Notes: a model not told the origin generated them from the letters alone. DNA of 7,845 nucleotides from an uncultured Clostridia bacterium (GCA_934457515.1 CAKSHV010000060.1:1-7845); one strand, 5' to 3'. Positions 1 through 7,113 are shown, counted from the first letter of the stretch. Made by a program: numbers and translations.

Positions 1-2321
1 AGAACGCGCGTCACCTGAGCGGTCAAGTTGCTTGCCAAAACCGTAAGTGTCGGCGGCGTGAAGTCAATTTTATCAACTACAACTTCCTCTGTTGTGCTGT
101 TGCCGGCATTATCGGTAATAACAATGGTGTACGTGCCGTTCTGCGCAACCGGGATTTTGTATACACCGTCTGCCTGCGATACTTCCGTGCCGCCGCAGGT
201 AACCTCTTTTATGCCCGAATCCGCATCGGTTGCCTTAAAGGTAATTTCTCCTTCCTTCGCCCAGTCGGTAATGCGAGTCAAATCCGAAAGCACAGGCGCT
301 GTTTTATCAATTTTGTCCACAACAACTGTTTCAGTTACTTCGTTGCCCGCCGCGTCAACCGCGCGGACAACAAACGTTTTGTTTTCATCAACCGTGTAGA
401 TTGTCGATGTTGTTTGTATGTCAATTTTCGCTCCGTCAACATAAATGTCGCACGTTTTATCGGTAGAAATGCTGATGGCTGCCGATTGATTCGTCCATAC
501 CTGAGGAACACCGCTAATCGTAAGAATCGGTTTATCATTGTCAACGTTGGAAACTGTTACGGTTTTCTCTGTTGTATTGCCCGCATTATCGGTCGCAACA
601 AATTTGTAATCGCCGTTTGCAGTTGCGGTATATGTCGTTTTGCCTGTGATATCTTCACCGTTTACGGTAAGACTCTTTATGCCGGAGAGCGCATCTTGTG
701 TGCTGATTGAAATTTCTCTCTGCTGTGCCGCCACAGTGTTATCTGCGCTTACCGAAAGCGTCGGCGCAGTTTTGTCTATTTTAACCGTAACATCCCACGC
801 TGCTCCGTTATCATTAAAGTCAAGCACTTTAACATCGTAAAGATGCTTGCCCTCATCAGAAACAACATAGGTATACGGTGTGCCTTCCACAAAATCGGTC
901 AGCTTTTCATTGTTAATATACACACTTTTAATGCCGGACTCCGCATCGGTCGCTGTGATGGTTAATGTAACGTCGCGGTTTGTCCATTCGTCACCGCCGC
1001 CGACAACGGTAAGATTCGGTTGGTTGTTATCATTTTCATAGATGATAACCCGCGTTGCAACAGAGGTGTTTGTTACGCCCGCACCGGTTGTTGCGGTAAC
1101 GCGAATTCTGTAATACACTTTATCCGCTGCGTTAAAAGATACTGAATCGCCCGCTTTAGCGGTTTTGGAGTCGATAACCGCAGTCGCGTTGTCATCTAAA
1201 AGTTCAACTAAATAAGTAACTCCCGAAGCAGGGGTTTCCGCAATTTTAAAATCGCGGACTTCTATATTGCCTTTAACACTCTCAATGTAATAGGTTGGTG
1301 TACTGATAGAAGTTACTTCATCCACCATTGCGGGAATGGTCTTTTTGTGTTCAACGCCGCTCTTGTCTGTAACGACAACTTCAAAGCTGCCGTTAACCGC
1401 GCCACGCGTAGATCCGGAATAAGTAAATCCGCCGCCCTCTTCCGCGCCGTCGCAATAGCTTTTTCCGTTCAATACAAACGCCTGTTTCAGCGTGCCGTTG
1501 CCCGGCAAGTAAATATTGTCTGCTGTGTCTGCGAGATAAGCAGCCACATGAAACTCCTGCTTTGCTTCCTTTAAACCAGCCGATTCCAGTTCACTGAAGC
1601 TCGGAAGAGAAAGCGACTGCGCATTTAAATCGCTCAATGTAACGTTTTCTTTAAGCTTAAATGAAAACTTTGCAATCGGCATTTCCATGCTCGTGGAATC
1701 AACATTGCCTGTAATCAGCCACATAGCATAGCCAACACCTCTTTGCGGATCAACATTTATACATTCCGGAATTTTATCTTTAAAAATGTCAACATTAATA
1801 TCCTGCGTTGATTTGGCTTGTTCTTTTGTCAAGCCAAATGCAGCATAGTCTTTTTTCGTATATTGTGTAAAATAGGGTTGTATATTTTCTTTCGTTGCGT
1901 TACTTGACGTTAATATAACCTCATCGCCAAAGTCATCAAGGCAATATGCGTCCATTTTGGTTGTATCATACTTAAACGAAAATCGTCCAGTGGACGCCGT
2001 AACGTTGCCAAGGAAAACACCAACCGTTAACACTTTGGTGCTTTCATCATAGCTAAGCTGCTTTACTTTATAAAAAGGAGTGCCGCCGTTTTCGATTTCG
2101 GTGGTCTTGCCGCCGCTGACAGCAACGCCGTTCACGGTCATAGACGAAATGCCCGCACCGGTATCCTTCGCGGTTATGGTAATGTCCGAATGGCTCGCCG
2201 TCCAGGTATCGGAAAAGCCGGTTGTAACAATTTCAATTCCGTCATCTGCTAAGGCAGAAAGAGGGAAGAGCGTTACAAGCATTGCCAGAACCAGGAAAAT
2301 GCTTAAAACTTTTTTTGTCAT
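1..2321 (-). CDS. Large secreted Ig-like repeat surface protein (C-terminus beyond window)
   Basis: The frame is open from the ATG at 2321-2319 to the left window edge (773 codons, no stop), so the C-terminus lies outside. The start is supported by AAGGAG 8 nt upstream and by a clear Sec signal peptide: MTKK, a hydrophobic core to about residue 20, then likely cleavage after SALA (residue 25). Residues 36-84 resemble the first half of an Ig-like repeat (DITITAKDTGAGISS, then VNG). Residues 85-285 are a beta-rich segment with a cohesin-like opening (LTVGVFLGNV, then FSFKYDTTKMDA). Residues 291-337 resemble the second half of an Ig-like repeat. Residues 342-428 may be an FN3-type domain. Ig-like repeats of about 80 residues follow at 434-517, 518-597, 598-675 and 676-756, and a fifth starts at 757. 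They share SGIK, VNG, TDNAGN and DKIDKTAP motifs. Such repeats typically form stalks of adhesins or polysaccharide-binding surface proteins. The wall anchor (SLH, LPXTG or other) must lie in the missing part. The ligand is unknown, and the cohesin assignment is by pattern only. Confidence 0.85.
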   Translation of the reverse strand, partial: MTKKVLSIFLVLAMLVTLFPLSALADDGIEIVTTGFSDTWTASHSDITITAKDTGAGISSMTVNGVAVSGGKTTEIENGGTPFYKVKQLSYDESTKVLTVGVFLGNVTASTGRFSFKYDTTKMDAYCLDDFGDEVILTSSNATKENIQPYFTQYTKKDYAAFGLTKEQAKSTQDINVDIFKDKIPECINVDPQRGVGYAMWLITGNVDSTSMEMPIAKFSFKLKENVTLSDLNAQSLSLPSFSELESAGLKEAKQEFHVAAYLADTADNIYLPGNGTLKQAFVLNGKSYCDGAEEGGGFTYSGSTRGAVNGSFEVVVTDKSGVEHKKTIPAMVDEVTSISTPTYYIESVKGNIEVRDFKIAETPASGVTYLVELLDDNATAVIDSKTAKAGDSVSFNAADKVYYRIRVTATTGAGVTNTSVATRVIIYENDNNQPNLTVVGGGDEWTNRDVTLTITATDAESGIKSVYINNEKLTDFVEGTPYTYVVSDEGKHLYDVKVLDFNDNGAAWDVTVKIDKTAPTLSVSADNTVAAQQREISISTQDALSGIKSLTVNGEDITGKTTYTATANGDYKFVATDNAGNTTEKTVTVSNVDNDKPILTISGVPQVWTNQSAAISISTDKTCDIYVDGAKIDIQTTSTIYTVDENKTFVVRAVDAAGNEVTETVVVDKIDKTAPVLSDLTRITDWAKEGEITFKATDADSGIKEVTCGGTEVSQADGVYKIPVAQNGTYTIVITDNAGNSTTEEVVVDKIDFTPPTLTVLASNLTAQVTRV

Positions 2322-2713
2322 GTATAACACTCCTTCTTGGTGGATTCCATAATATTCGACACTTATACTTAATACTATCATACACCAATCGTGGACATAA
2401 ATACATGTATTTATATTAGATTTTTATGGGTTTATATTGGCTTTTGTTTTCGAGCGGTCAAACGATTGTTTAAACGGAAAAGAAGGGGAGGGCACAAGCA
2501 CGGCGGGTGTGACCGTGCAGAAAACAAGAATATGCGAAAACATCCCCAAAACACCGAACTAAGCCGGCAAACGCCAAAAGTGAAAGACAGCGCACATACG
2601 AAATAACGGAAACCGCACAAAGATTGCATAAAGTCCGCAGGGCAGTGCAAGTAGCACTTTTTCAAGCAAGTTTCCATTCATAATCATAGGAGAACAAACA
2701 TATAAAAAGAAAC
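2322..2713. other. Non-coding spacer upstream of the Ig-like gene
   Basis: This spacer of about 390 bp separates the SLH-gene terminator from the Ig-like gene. The half next to the Ig-like gene (2322-2460) is AT-rich and should hold its promoter. The best candidate on the minus strand is TATAAG (2361-2366) with TTGGTG 15 bp upstream, which is short spacing and a weak -35, so I do not annotate it separately. An 18-bp palindrome lies just upstream of it. The other half (2460-2700) is purine-rich on the plus strand. It contains a 6-bp GCACGG/CCGTGC hairpin (2498-2518) and two short open frames without convincing ribosome binding sites or protein-like composition. I see no RNA gene or mobile element in it. 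Confidence 0.6.
2397..2414. promoter_or_regulatory. 18-bp perfect palindrome, candidate operator of the Ig-like gene
   Basis: ATAAATACATGTATTTAT is identical to its own reverse complement over all 18 bases, with no spacer. It lies 76-93 bp upstream of the ATG of the Ig-like gene, just upstream of its weak promoter candidate. Perfect dyads of this size before a gene are typical binding sites of dimeric repressors or activators. The regulator is not identifiable from the sequence. AT-richness raises the chance of an accidental palindrome, but 18 of 18 matched bases is still unlikely. Confidence 0.5.
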
Positions 2714-2736
2714 AACCCGGGCTAAAAGCCCGGGTT
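2702..2736 (-). terminator. Intrinsic terminator of the SLH-protein gene
   Basis: The minus-strand transcript forms a perfect 10-bp stem, AACCCGGGCT paired with AGCCCGGGTT (2727-2736 with 2714-2723), around a 3-nt loop. It is followed by a U-rich tail reading GTTTCTTTTTATA. The stem starts 24 nt after the TAA stop of the SLH gene, as expected for a rho-independent terminator, and should isolate the SLH gene from the Ig-like gene downstream. Confidence 0.93.
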
Positions 2737-2760
2737 GAGAAGATTTATGGTTAAATCTTA

Positions 2761-5736
2761 TTATCTAACTTTCCAAACGAGGTGACCATCTCTGTTTGTA
2801 GCGTCTACATCAATTGCATTCATGTAGATTACAACACCGATAATGGTATCGCCCTTGTACTTCAGAGCTACCAAGTAGTTATCTGCATCATCTTCGTCGA
2901 ACAGTTTGTCAGCTTTGGTGTATCTGTTCTTTGTAACGTTCTTGATATCGCCAAGGCTAACCTTAACTTTAGAACCGGAGTAGTCAACCAAGTAAGCTGC
3001 AACGCCGTCCGGAATCTTGTGGCTGTCATAATCATCGGAAGCAAAGCCGCCGAGTTTAACAGTAGAACCGGATCTGTCATAAACCTGACCGAATACATAC
3101 TTGATGTCGTTTGTACCTGCATTCTCAGGATATTTGTAATCACCCATAGCCGGTTTTGTTACGCTTGTGATTTCACCCTTAGAGTTCTTGCTGTAGTAGA
3201 AGATATCGCCGGCTTTCAGGCTGTTACCAACGTTAGCGGAATCAGCCAGCATTGTCTTGGATTCGCCATTCTGGAAGAATTCAATAGATGCAACTCTTGT
3301 GCCGCTTTCGTTCTTAACTGTAGCCCGTCTAACGAATACTGCAACGTTTTCTTTCTGAGAACCTGTAGCAACTTTGTTCTTAACAATTACTGCGCCAGCT
3401 GTCAGACCGTCACTTGCATCATCCGCACCATATACAGCGATTACATACGGATCATCATCTTCGAAGAAAGTGATGTCGCTTACTTCATAATCATCTTTAT
3501 CAACTGTGTTGTCACCAACGTAGAATACAACAGTGTCTTTTGTGATTACATAACCACCAACTTTGCTGTTTCTGTCGTTGAACTTATCTGTATGACCAGC
3601 AGCTGTTGCATAGTTATATGTGAAGTACGAAGTATCGCCCTTCTTAACTGCATCGCCGTTCCAGATTGTGATTTCGCTGATTTCACCGGAAGAATTCTTG
3701 GTGTAGTCAACCAACTGACCAACAGTACCGTCAACAGCTGCTTTGAATGCAGCATCAACAGTCTTGTCGTTCTTAATTACAGTGTACTGAGTACCGTCAT
3801 CATCTGTAGCGGTCTCTTCGTCAACTTTGCTGTTCTTTGTTACAGTTACTTTTGTAGCAAAGTCATAAGTTGCTGTTTTACCGTCAGCAGTCATCAATTC
3901 GATACCATATTTGGGATCCATGCTGCTGTTGTTTGTTTTACCTGTGCTGATTACATAAGCATAGTTGCTGTCAGCAGAACCATGAGCACCTTTTGCAAAG
4001 TATGCAACTTTGCCGAATGCATCGAGGTAGAATGTGCCTGCAGAACCAACTTTAACGTTGTTTAAAACGAGGTTACCGGAACCATCATAATCAACATCAT
4101 TTCTGTTGCCGCTTGCATATGCGCTCTTAGAAGGTTCGTAATCTTTACCACCAACTTCGTAGTATGTTACGCCGTCTTCTACATAAGTAGAATCAACAGT
4201 ACCTTCAACAGTTGCTCTTGTAACAATGATTTCATAGAAATCTTTGTTGGAAGCTGTCTTTCTGTAGGTAACGATATCGTCTTCCTTCAGATCAGCCGGT
4301 GTTACGTCTTTGCCATCCATGGTCAAAGTGTAAACTAATTTCTTGTTGTCTTTTGTATCCAGGTTGATAACGCCGCCCTGTTCCAAGATAATTGTTTTAC
4401 CGGAAGGAGATTCATCGGATACACGGTCTGTTACATAAGAATCAATGAAGATGTAATCTACAACGTCATCGTTCTTACCATTCATTAAGAATGTTACATA
4501 ACCTTCGATGGAAGAACCATCTTCATACCGGAACATAGCCATAATCTGATCTGCAACAGTTACTGTGCGACTGCCAACTGTGTATTCTCTCAGATCGCCG
4601 AGTTTACAGATAACTTCATTGTTGCTGATTACAACAGTGTTTGCATCGTAGTCATATTTGTCATCCAGTTTTGTATCGTCATCTTTGATTCTGATCTGTT
4701 TCTTAACGGAATCTGCGCTGTCAACAGTAGAAGGATCGATGTCGAATACTCTTGTTTTACCTGCTTCAACAGTTGCAAAGAGAACTTCCCAATCTTTGTC
4801 AGCGTTCTTCTTAATGTAAGCAACTGTGCTGTAAGCTAAGTTGTCGCCGATTGTGGAATCGCCGGCTACGAATGTTTCAACTGTCTTGTCGTTTTCGCCT
4901 GTTGCCAGAGCAAACGGAAGTTTAACACCGTAGAAAGCGTCGGAATCGGAACGAGTTGTTTTCTGGTTCATTTCGATGTTAACACGAACCTTACCAACGT
5001 CCGCTTTAGCGGAACCGTCGATAGATGTTACATCGGTAGCAACCGGAGTTGCGTCTACTTTGTAGATGCTGAGTTTTTCTGTGAGCAGAGTCTTTCTAGC
5101 ACCTGCAACGTCTTTAACTTCGTAGCTCTTGTCATTGCCGTAACCTGTCTGTTCCATCATCGGAGCGGTTAAAGCGTTGAATGTCAACTGAGCAACAACG
5201 CCTCTGGTTGCCGGAGCAGCGCCGCCGTTTACAGTGTCATCCAGTACGCCGTACTGAGAAGCAACTACGAGGTAACCTGTCGGCCAGCCGCCTTTGTCGG
5301 TAGCTGCGGGCTGATAACCCAAAGCAACAACCAGCATTTTAACCATTTCCTGGTAGGAAACCTGGTCTTCAGGACGGAACTTACCGTTACCGTCGCCGCT
5401 TACTGTACCCATCTGGGTAGCTAAGTTGATATCACCGATTGCCCAGTGATTTGCAGCAACGTCGGTGTAGAGGGATGCACCCGCAGCACCGTCAGCTGCA
5501 GCAGACAAGTTCTGAATTCTGTTTACGATTGCAACAGCTTCAGCTCTTGTGATGGCTTTGTCAGCACCAAAAGTTCCGTCTTCGTAACCTTTGATGATGC
5601 CCAAACCTGCCAATGTTTCAATAGCTTCTGCATAGTCATCATTGCTCTTAACGTCTGTGAAAGCTGCGAATGCAACTGTTCCGAGAATCATCGAGAACAC
5701 GAGTACTAATGCAAGAACTCTTGTCAGATTTTTCAT
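2761..5736 (-). CDS. SLH-domain S-layer-type protein, 991 residues
   Basis: The ATG at 5736-5734 is preceded by AGGAGG 9 nt upstream, and the gene ends in TAA at 2763-2761. Residues 1-24 are a Sec signal peptide (MKNLTRV, a hydrophobic core, cleavage after VAFA). Three SLH domains follow: 26-73 (FTDV, IIKGYEDGTFGADKAITRAE), 90-140 (YTDVAANHWA, GKFRPEDQVSYQEM) and a degenerate one at about 148-194 (GWPTGYLVVASQYGVL, ATRGVVAQL). In characterised proteins SLH triplets bind pyruvylated secondary cell-wall polysaccharide, so the protein should be non-covalently attached to the outer wall. Residues 195-991 are Asp/Lys/Thr/Val-rich, predicted beta-rich, and have a single cysteine (C377). I recognise no known domain there, but similar segments recur near 485-505, 673-691 and 842-860. 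The strong promoter, long leader, own terminator and biased codon use suggest a very abundant product, probably the S-layer protein itself. That last step is inference. Confidence 0.93.
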   Translation of the reverse strand: MKNLTRVLALVLVFSMILGTVAFAAFTDVKSNDDYAEAIETLAGLGIIKGYEDGTFGADKAITRAEAVAIVNRIQNLSAAADGAAGASLYTDVAANHWAIGDINLATQMGTVSGDGNGKFRPEDQVSYQEMVKMLVVALGYQPAATDKGGWPTGYLVVASQYGVLDDTVNGGAAPATRGVVAQLTFNALTAPMMEQTGYGNDKSYEVKDVAGARKTLLTEKLSIYKVDATPVATDVTSIDGSAKADVGKVRVNIEMNQKTTRSDSDAFYGVKLPFALATGENDKTVETFVAGDSTIGDNLAYSTVAYIKKNADKDWEVLFATVEAGKTRVFDIDPSTVDSADSVKKQIRIKDDDTKLDDKYDYDANTVVISNNEVICKLGDLREYTVGSRTVTVADQIMAMFRYEDGSSIEGYVTFLMNGKNDDVVDYIFIDSYVTDRVSDESPSGKTIILEQGGVINLDTKDNKKLVYTLTMDGKDVTPADLKEDDIVTYRKTASNKDFYEIIVTRATVEGTVDSTYVEDGVTYYEVGGKDYEPSKSAYASGNRNDVDYDGSGNLVLNNVKVGSAGTFYLDAFGKVAYFAKGAHGSADSNYAYVISTGKTNNSSMDPKYGIELMTADGKTATYDFATKVTVTKNSKVDEETATDDDGTQYTVIKNDKTVDAAFKAAVDGTVGQLVDYTKNSSGEISEITIWNGDAVKKGDTSYFTYNYATAAGHTDKFNDRNSKVGGYVITKDTVVFYVGDNTVDKDDYEVSDITFFEDDDPYVIAVYGADDASDGLTAGAVIVKNKVATGSQKENVAVFVRRATVKNESGTRVASIEFFQNGESKTMLADSANVGNSLKAGDIFYYSKNSKGEITSVTKPAMGDYKYPENAGTNDIKYVFGQVYDRSGSTVKLGGFASDDYDSHKIPDGVAAYLVDYSGSKVKVSLGDIKNVTKNRYTKADKLFDEDDADNYLVALKYKGDTIIGVVIYMNAIDVDATNRDGHLVWKVR

Positions 5737-5849
5737 GAAAATCTTCCTCCTTATAAAAATTTTTTGTTGGCAAAAGGATTCGTTGAGGGATTGCCTTCCC
5801 TTTCGGGGGTTTATCCGCTCGTAGGGAGGTACTCCCTCCTCCTGCTTTC
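5737..5849 (-). promoter_or_regulatory. Structured 5' leader of the SLH gene with possible pseudoknot
   Basis: From the predicted start near 5849 to the ATG the leader is about 113 nt. It begins with a 6-bp hairpin AGGGAG-TAC-CTCCCT (5837-5823). Next comes a possible H-type pseudoknot: stem 1 pairs AGGGA (5801-5797) with UCCCU (5790-5786), and its loop GGCAA (5795-5791) pairs with UUGCC (5773-5769). That leaves connecting loops of 1, 0 and 12 nt, a sterically favourable layout. A competing CCC-GAAA-GGG hairpin (5807-5798) would use the same G residues. The leader ends with an A/U-rich stretch and AGGAGG 9 nt before the ATG. It does not match a riboswitch class I know. It could stabilise the mRNA or control translation. 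The pairing is seen by eye and its function is untested. Confidence 0.4.
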
Positions 5850-5855
5850 ACCGAC

Positions 5856-5885
5856 ATTATACACTCAAAAATCGGTTTCTGTCAA
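5856..5885 (-). promoter_or_regulatory. Consensus sigma-A promoter of the SLH gene
   Basis: The minus strand reads TTGACA (5885-5880), an 18-bp spacer and TATAAT (5861-5856). Both hexamers match the housekeeping consensus exactly, and the spacing is within the accepted 16-18 range. Transcription should start near 5849. A promoter this good fits a gene for a very abundant surface protein. Confidence 0.88.
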
Positions 5886-5900
5886 TACCATTTTCGCAAC

Positions 5901-5928
5901 TGTAACAGAATTGTAAAATAACTGTCAA
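5901..5928 (-). promoter_or_regulatory. Three hexamers at 11-bp spacing, Pho-box-like
   Basis: On the minus strand TTGACA (5928-5923), TTTACA (5917-5912) and GTTACA (5906-5901) follow one another with exactly 5 bp between them, so they repeat every 11 bp, on one face of the helix. The array ends 15 bp upstream of the SLH promoter -35. Tandem TTNACA-type hexamers at 11-bp spacing are the known layout of PhoP boxes in Bacillus and, more generally, of sites for OmpR/PhoB-family response regulators. A PhoP-type activator is therefore an attractive guess. Three short AT-rich repeats could still be coincidence. Confidence 0.45.
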
Positions 5929-5936
5929 CATAGCGG

Positions 5937-5974
5937 TTTTTTTGTTACATTAGAATCGTTTTGTAACAAAAAAA
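5937..5974. repeat. 13-bp inverted repeat with 12-nt spacer
   Basis: TTTTTTTGTTACA (5937-5949) and TGTAACAAAAAAA (5962-5974) are perfect reverse complements separated by 12 nt. The T run is on the 5' side and the A run on the 3' side, so it does not make a usable terminator on either strand. The inner part of each arm, GTTACA, is the hexamer of the adjacent 11-bp array, which suggests the same regulator could bind here. It lies between the gap terminator and the SLH promoter. Confidence 0.6.
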
Positions 5975-5979
5975 TGCTG

Positions 5980-6010
5980 TTTTTGAAAAAAGCGTTTGTT
6001 TTTTCAAAAA
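5980..6010. repeat. 12-bp inverted repeat of T and A tracts
   Basis: TTTTTGAAAAAA (5980-5991) and TTTTTTCAAAAA (5999-6010) are perfect reverse complements with a 7-nt spacer. Each arm is nearly all A and T tracts, so the element is either a weak cruciform or, more simply, a set of A tracts that bend the DNA upstream of the SLH promoter. It has no U tail that would make it a good terminator. Confidence 0.5.
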
Positions 6011-6050
6011 AGGAAAATAATTCGGACAAAGAACAACGCTTGAACGTGCA

Positions 6051-6083
6051 GACAAAAACGGTGCCGATAAATCGGCACCGTTT
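6051..6083 (-). terminator. Intrinsic terminator of gap
   Basis: The arms AAACGGTGCCGAT and ATCGGCACCGTTT (6056-6068 and 6071-6083) are perfectly complementary, giving about 12 bp of stem with a small AU-rich loop. On the minus strand the stem runs straight into a T tract (TTTTTGTC). It starts 20 nt past the gap stop codon and should end the gap transcript before the SLH control region. Confidence 0.93.
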
Positions 6084-6102
6084 GTAAGTACTTGCTTTAA
6101 AA

Positions 6103-7113
6103 TTACAGTTCAGCGAAGTATTTAATGGTTCTAACCATCTGGCTTGTGTACGAATTTTCGTTATCATACCAGGAAACAACCTGAACTTCATATAAATCGT
6201 CTGCAATCTGAGCAACCATGGTCTGTGTTGCATCGAACAAAGAACCATAGCGGATGCCAACGATATCGGAAGATACGATCATATCTTCGTTATAACCGAA
6301 AGATTCGGAAGACTGTGCTTTCATAGCAGCGTTAATGCCTTCAACAGTGATGTCCTTGCCCTTAACAACTGCGGTTAAGATTGTGGTAGAACCTGTCGGA
6401 ACCGGAACACGCTGAGCAGCACCGATGAGTTTGCCGTTCAGTTCCGGAATAACCAAGCCGATTGCTTTTGCAGCACCGGTTGTGTTCGGAACGATGTTAA
6501 CAGCACCTGCTCTTGCACGTCTTAAATCGCCTTTTCTGTGCGGGCCGTCCAAAATCATCTGATCGCCTGTGTAAGCATGGATTGTAGCCATGATACCGGT
6601 CTGGATCGGAGCATAGTCGTTTAATGCCTTAGCCATAGGTGCGAGGCAGTTTGTTGTGCAGGATGCAGCGGAAATGATTTTATCATCTTTTGTAAGAGTC
6701 TTTTCGTTTACGCTGTATACGATTGTTTTCAGGTCTTTGCCTGCAGGAGCGGAAATAACAACTTTCTTTGCGCCTGCATCGATATGAGCCTGAGATTTTT
6801 CTTTAGAGCAGTAGAAACCCGTGCACTCTAAAACAACGTCAACACCGATTTCGCCCCAAGGCAAATCTTTAGCGTCTTTTTCTGCATAAATTTTGATTGT
6901 TTTGCCGTCAACCGTGATGGAATCTTCGCCGGCTTCAACGGTGTGACCGTCATATCTGCCCTGCGCCGAATCATACTTTAACAGGTGAGCCAGCATTTTC
7001 GGGCTGGTTAAATCGTTGATTGCAACGATTTCATAACCTTCTGCGCCGAACATCTGTCTGAAAGCCAGACGGCCGATGCGGCCAAAACCATTAATTGCAA
7101 CTTTTACTGACAT
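6103..7113 (-). CDS. gap: Glyceraldehyde-3-phosphate dehydrogenase, NAD-type
   Basis: This cytoplasmic glycolytic enzyme oxidises and phosphorylates glyceraldehyde 3-phosphate to 1,3-bisphosphoglycerate, reducing NAD. The 336-residue length is normal for the family. The N-terminal Rossmann motif is INGFGRIGR (7-15). D34 in AINDL and P191 in DGPHRKGD are the residues usually associated with NAD rather than NADP use. The catalytic cysteine is C152 in SCTTNCLAP, with its partner histidine H179 in ATIHAYT. The substrate-phosphate loop region [20 protein letters not shown] (199-218) and the C-terminal [14 protein letters not shown] (315-328) are intact. The ATG at 7113-7111 has AGGAGG 9 nt upstream and begins the family's usual N-terminus (SVKVAING). 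The gene has its own promoter region and terminator. No pgk or tpi follows, so it stands apart from the usual glycolytic operon. Confidence 0.98.
   Translation of the reverse strand: MSVKVAINGFGRIGRLAFRQMFGAEGYEIVAINDLTSPKMLAHLLKYDSAQGRYDGHTVEAGEDSITVDGKTIKIYAEKDAKDLPWGEIGVDVVLECTGFYCSKEKSQAHIDAGAKKVVISAPAGKDLKTIVYSVNEKTLTKDDKIISAASCTTNCLAPMAKALNDYAPIQTGIMATIHAYTGDQMILDGPHRKGDLRRARAGAVNIVPNTTGAAKAIGLVIPELNGKLIGAAQRVPVPTGSTTILTAVVKGKDITVEGINAAMKAQSSESFGYNEDMIVSSDIVGIRYGSLFDATQTMVAQIADDLYEVQVVSWYDNENSYTSQMVRTIKYFAEL

Noticed and set aside
28..1574. Several 66-123-codon plus-strand frames opposite the Ig-like gene
   Set aside because: They are antisense to a continuous 773-codon frame with signal peptide and repeats, and have low-complexity Ser/Thr/Val-type translations without ribosome binding sites.
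2391..2677. Two overlapping small frames in the spacer (plus 2391-2606, minus 2432-2677)
   Set aside because: Neither has a good ribosome binding site or protein-like composition. The plus frame is an Arg/Lys-rich run with no recognisable fold, and the minus frame is its Cys/Phe-rich mirror.
2782..4065. A 427-codon open frame on the plus strand, antisense to the SLH gene
   Set aside because: It mirrors the SLH reading frame. The translation is unusually rich in Cys, Val, Ile and Asn with no domain, has no ribosome binding site, and the long opening is explained by the biased codon use of the real gene opposite.
5737..5849. A known riboswitch (c-di-GMP, preQ1, fluoride, T-box) in the SLH leader
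   Set aside because: None of the conserved core sequences of these classes as I know them is present. Only generic hairpins and a possible pseudoknot are seen.
5900..5928. TTGACA at 5928-5923 as the -35 of a second SLH promoter
   Set aside because: The hexamer 17 bp downstream is TTACAG, a poor -10. The 11-bp repeat pattern explains this TTGACA better.
5937..6010. The two inverted repeats as a bidirectional terminator between gap and the SLH gene
   Set aside because: Stems are almost pure A/T, the T runs lie on the wrong side of the first element, and a strong GC-rich gap terminator already exists at 6051-6083.
5925..6260. A 111-codon minus frame running from within gap through its terminator
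   Set aside because: It overlaps the conserved GAPDH C-terminus out of frame and reads through the terminator and the AT-rich inverted repeats.
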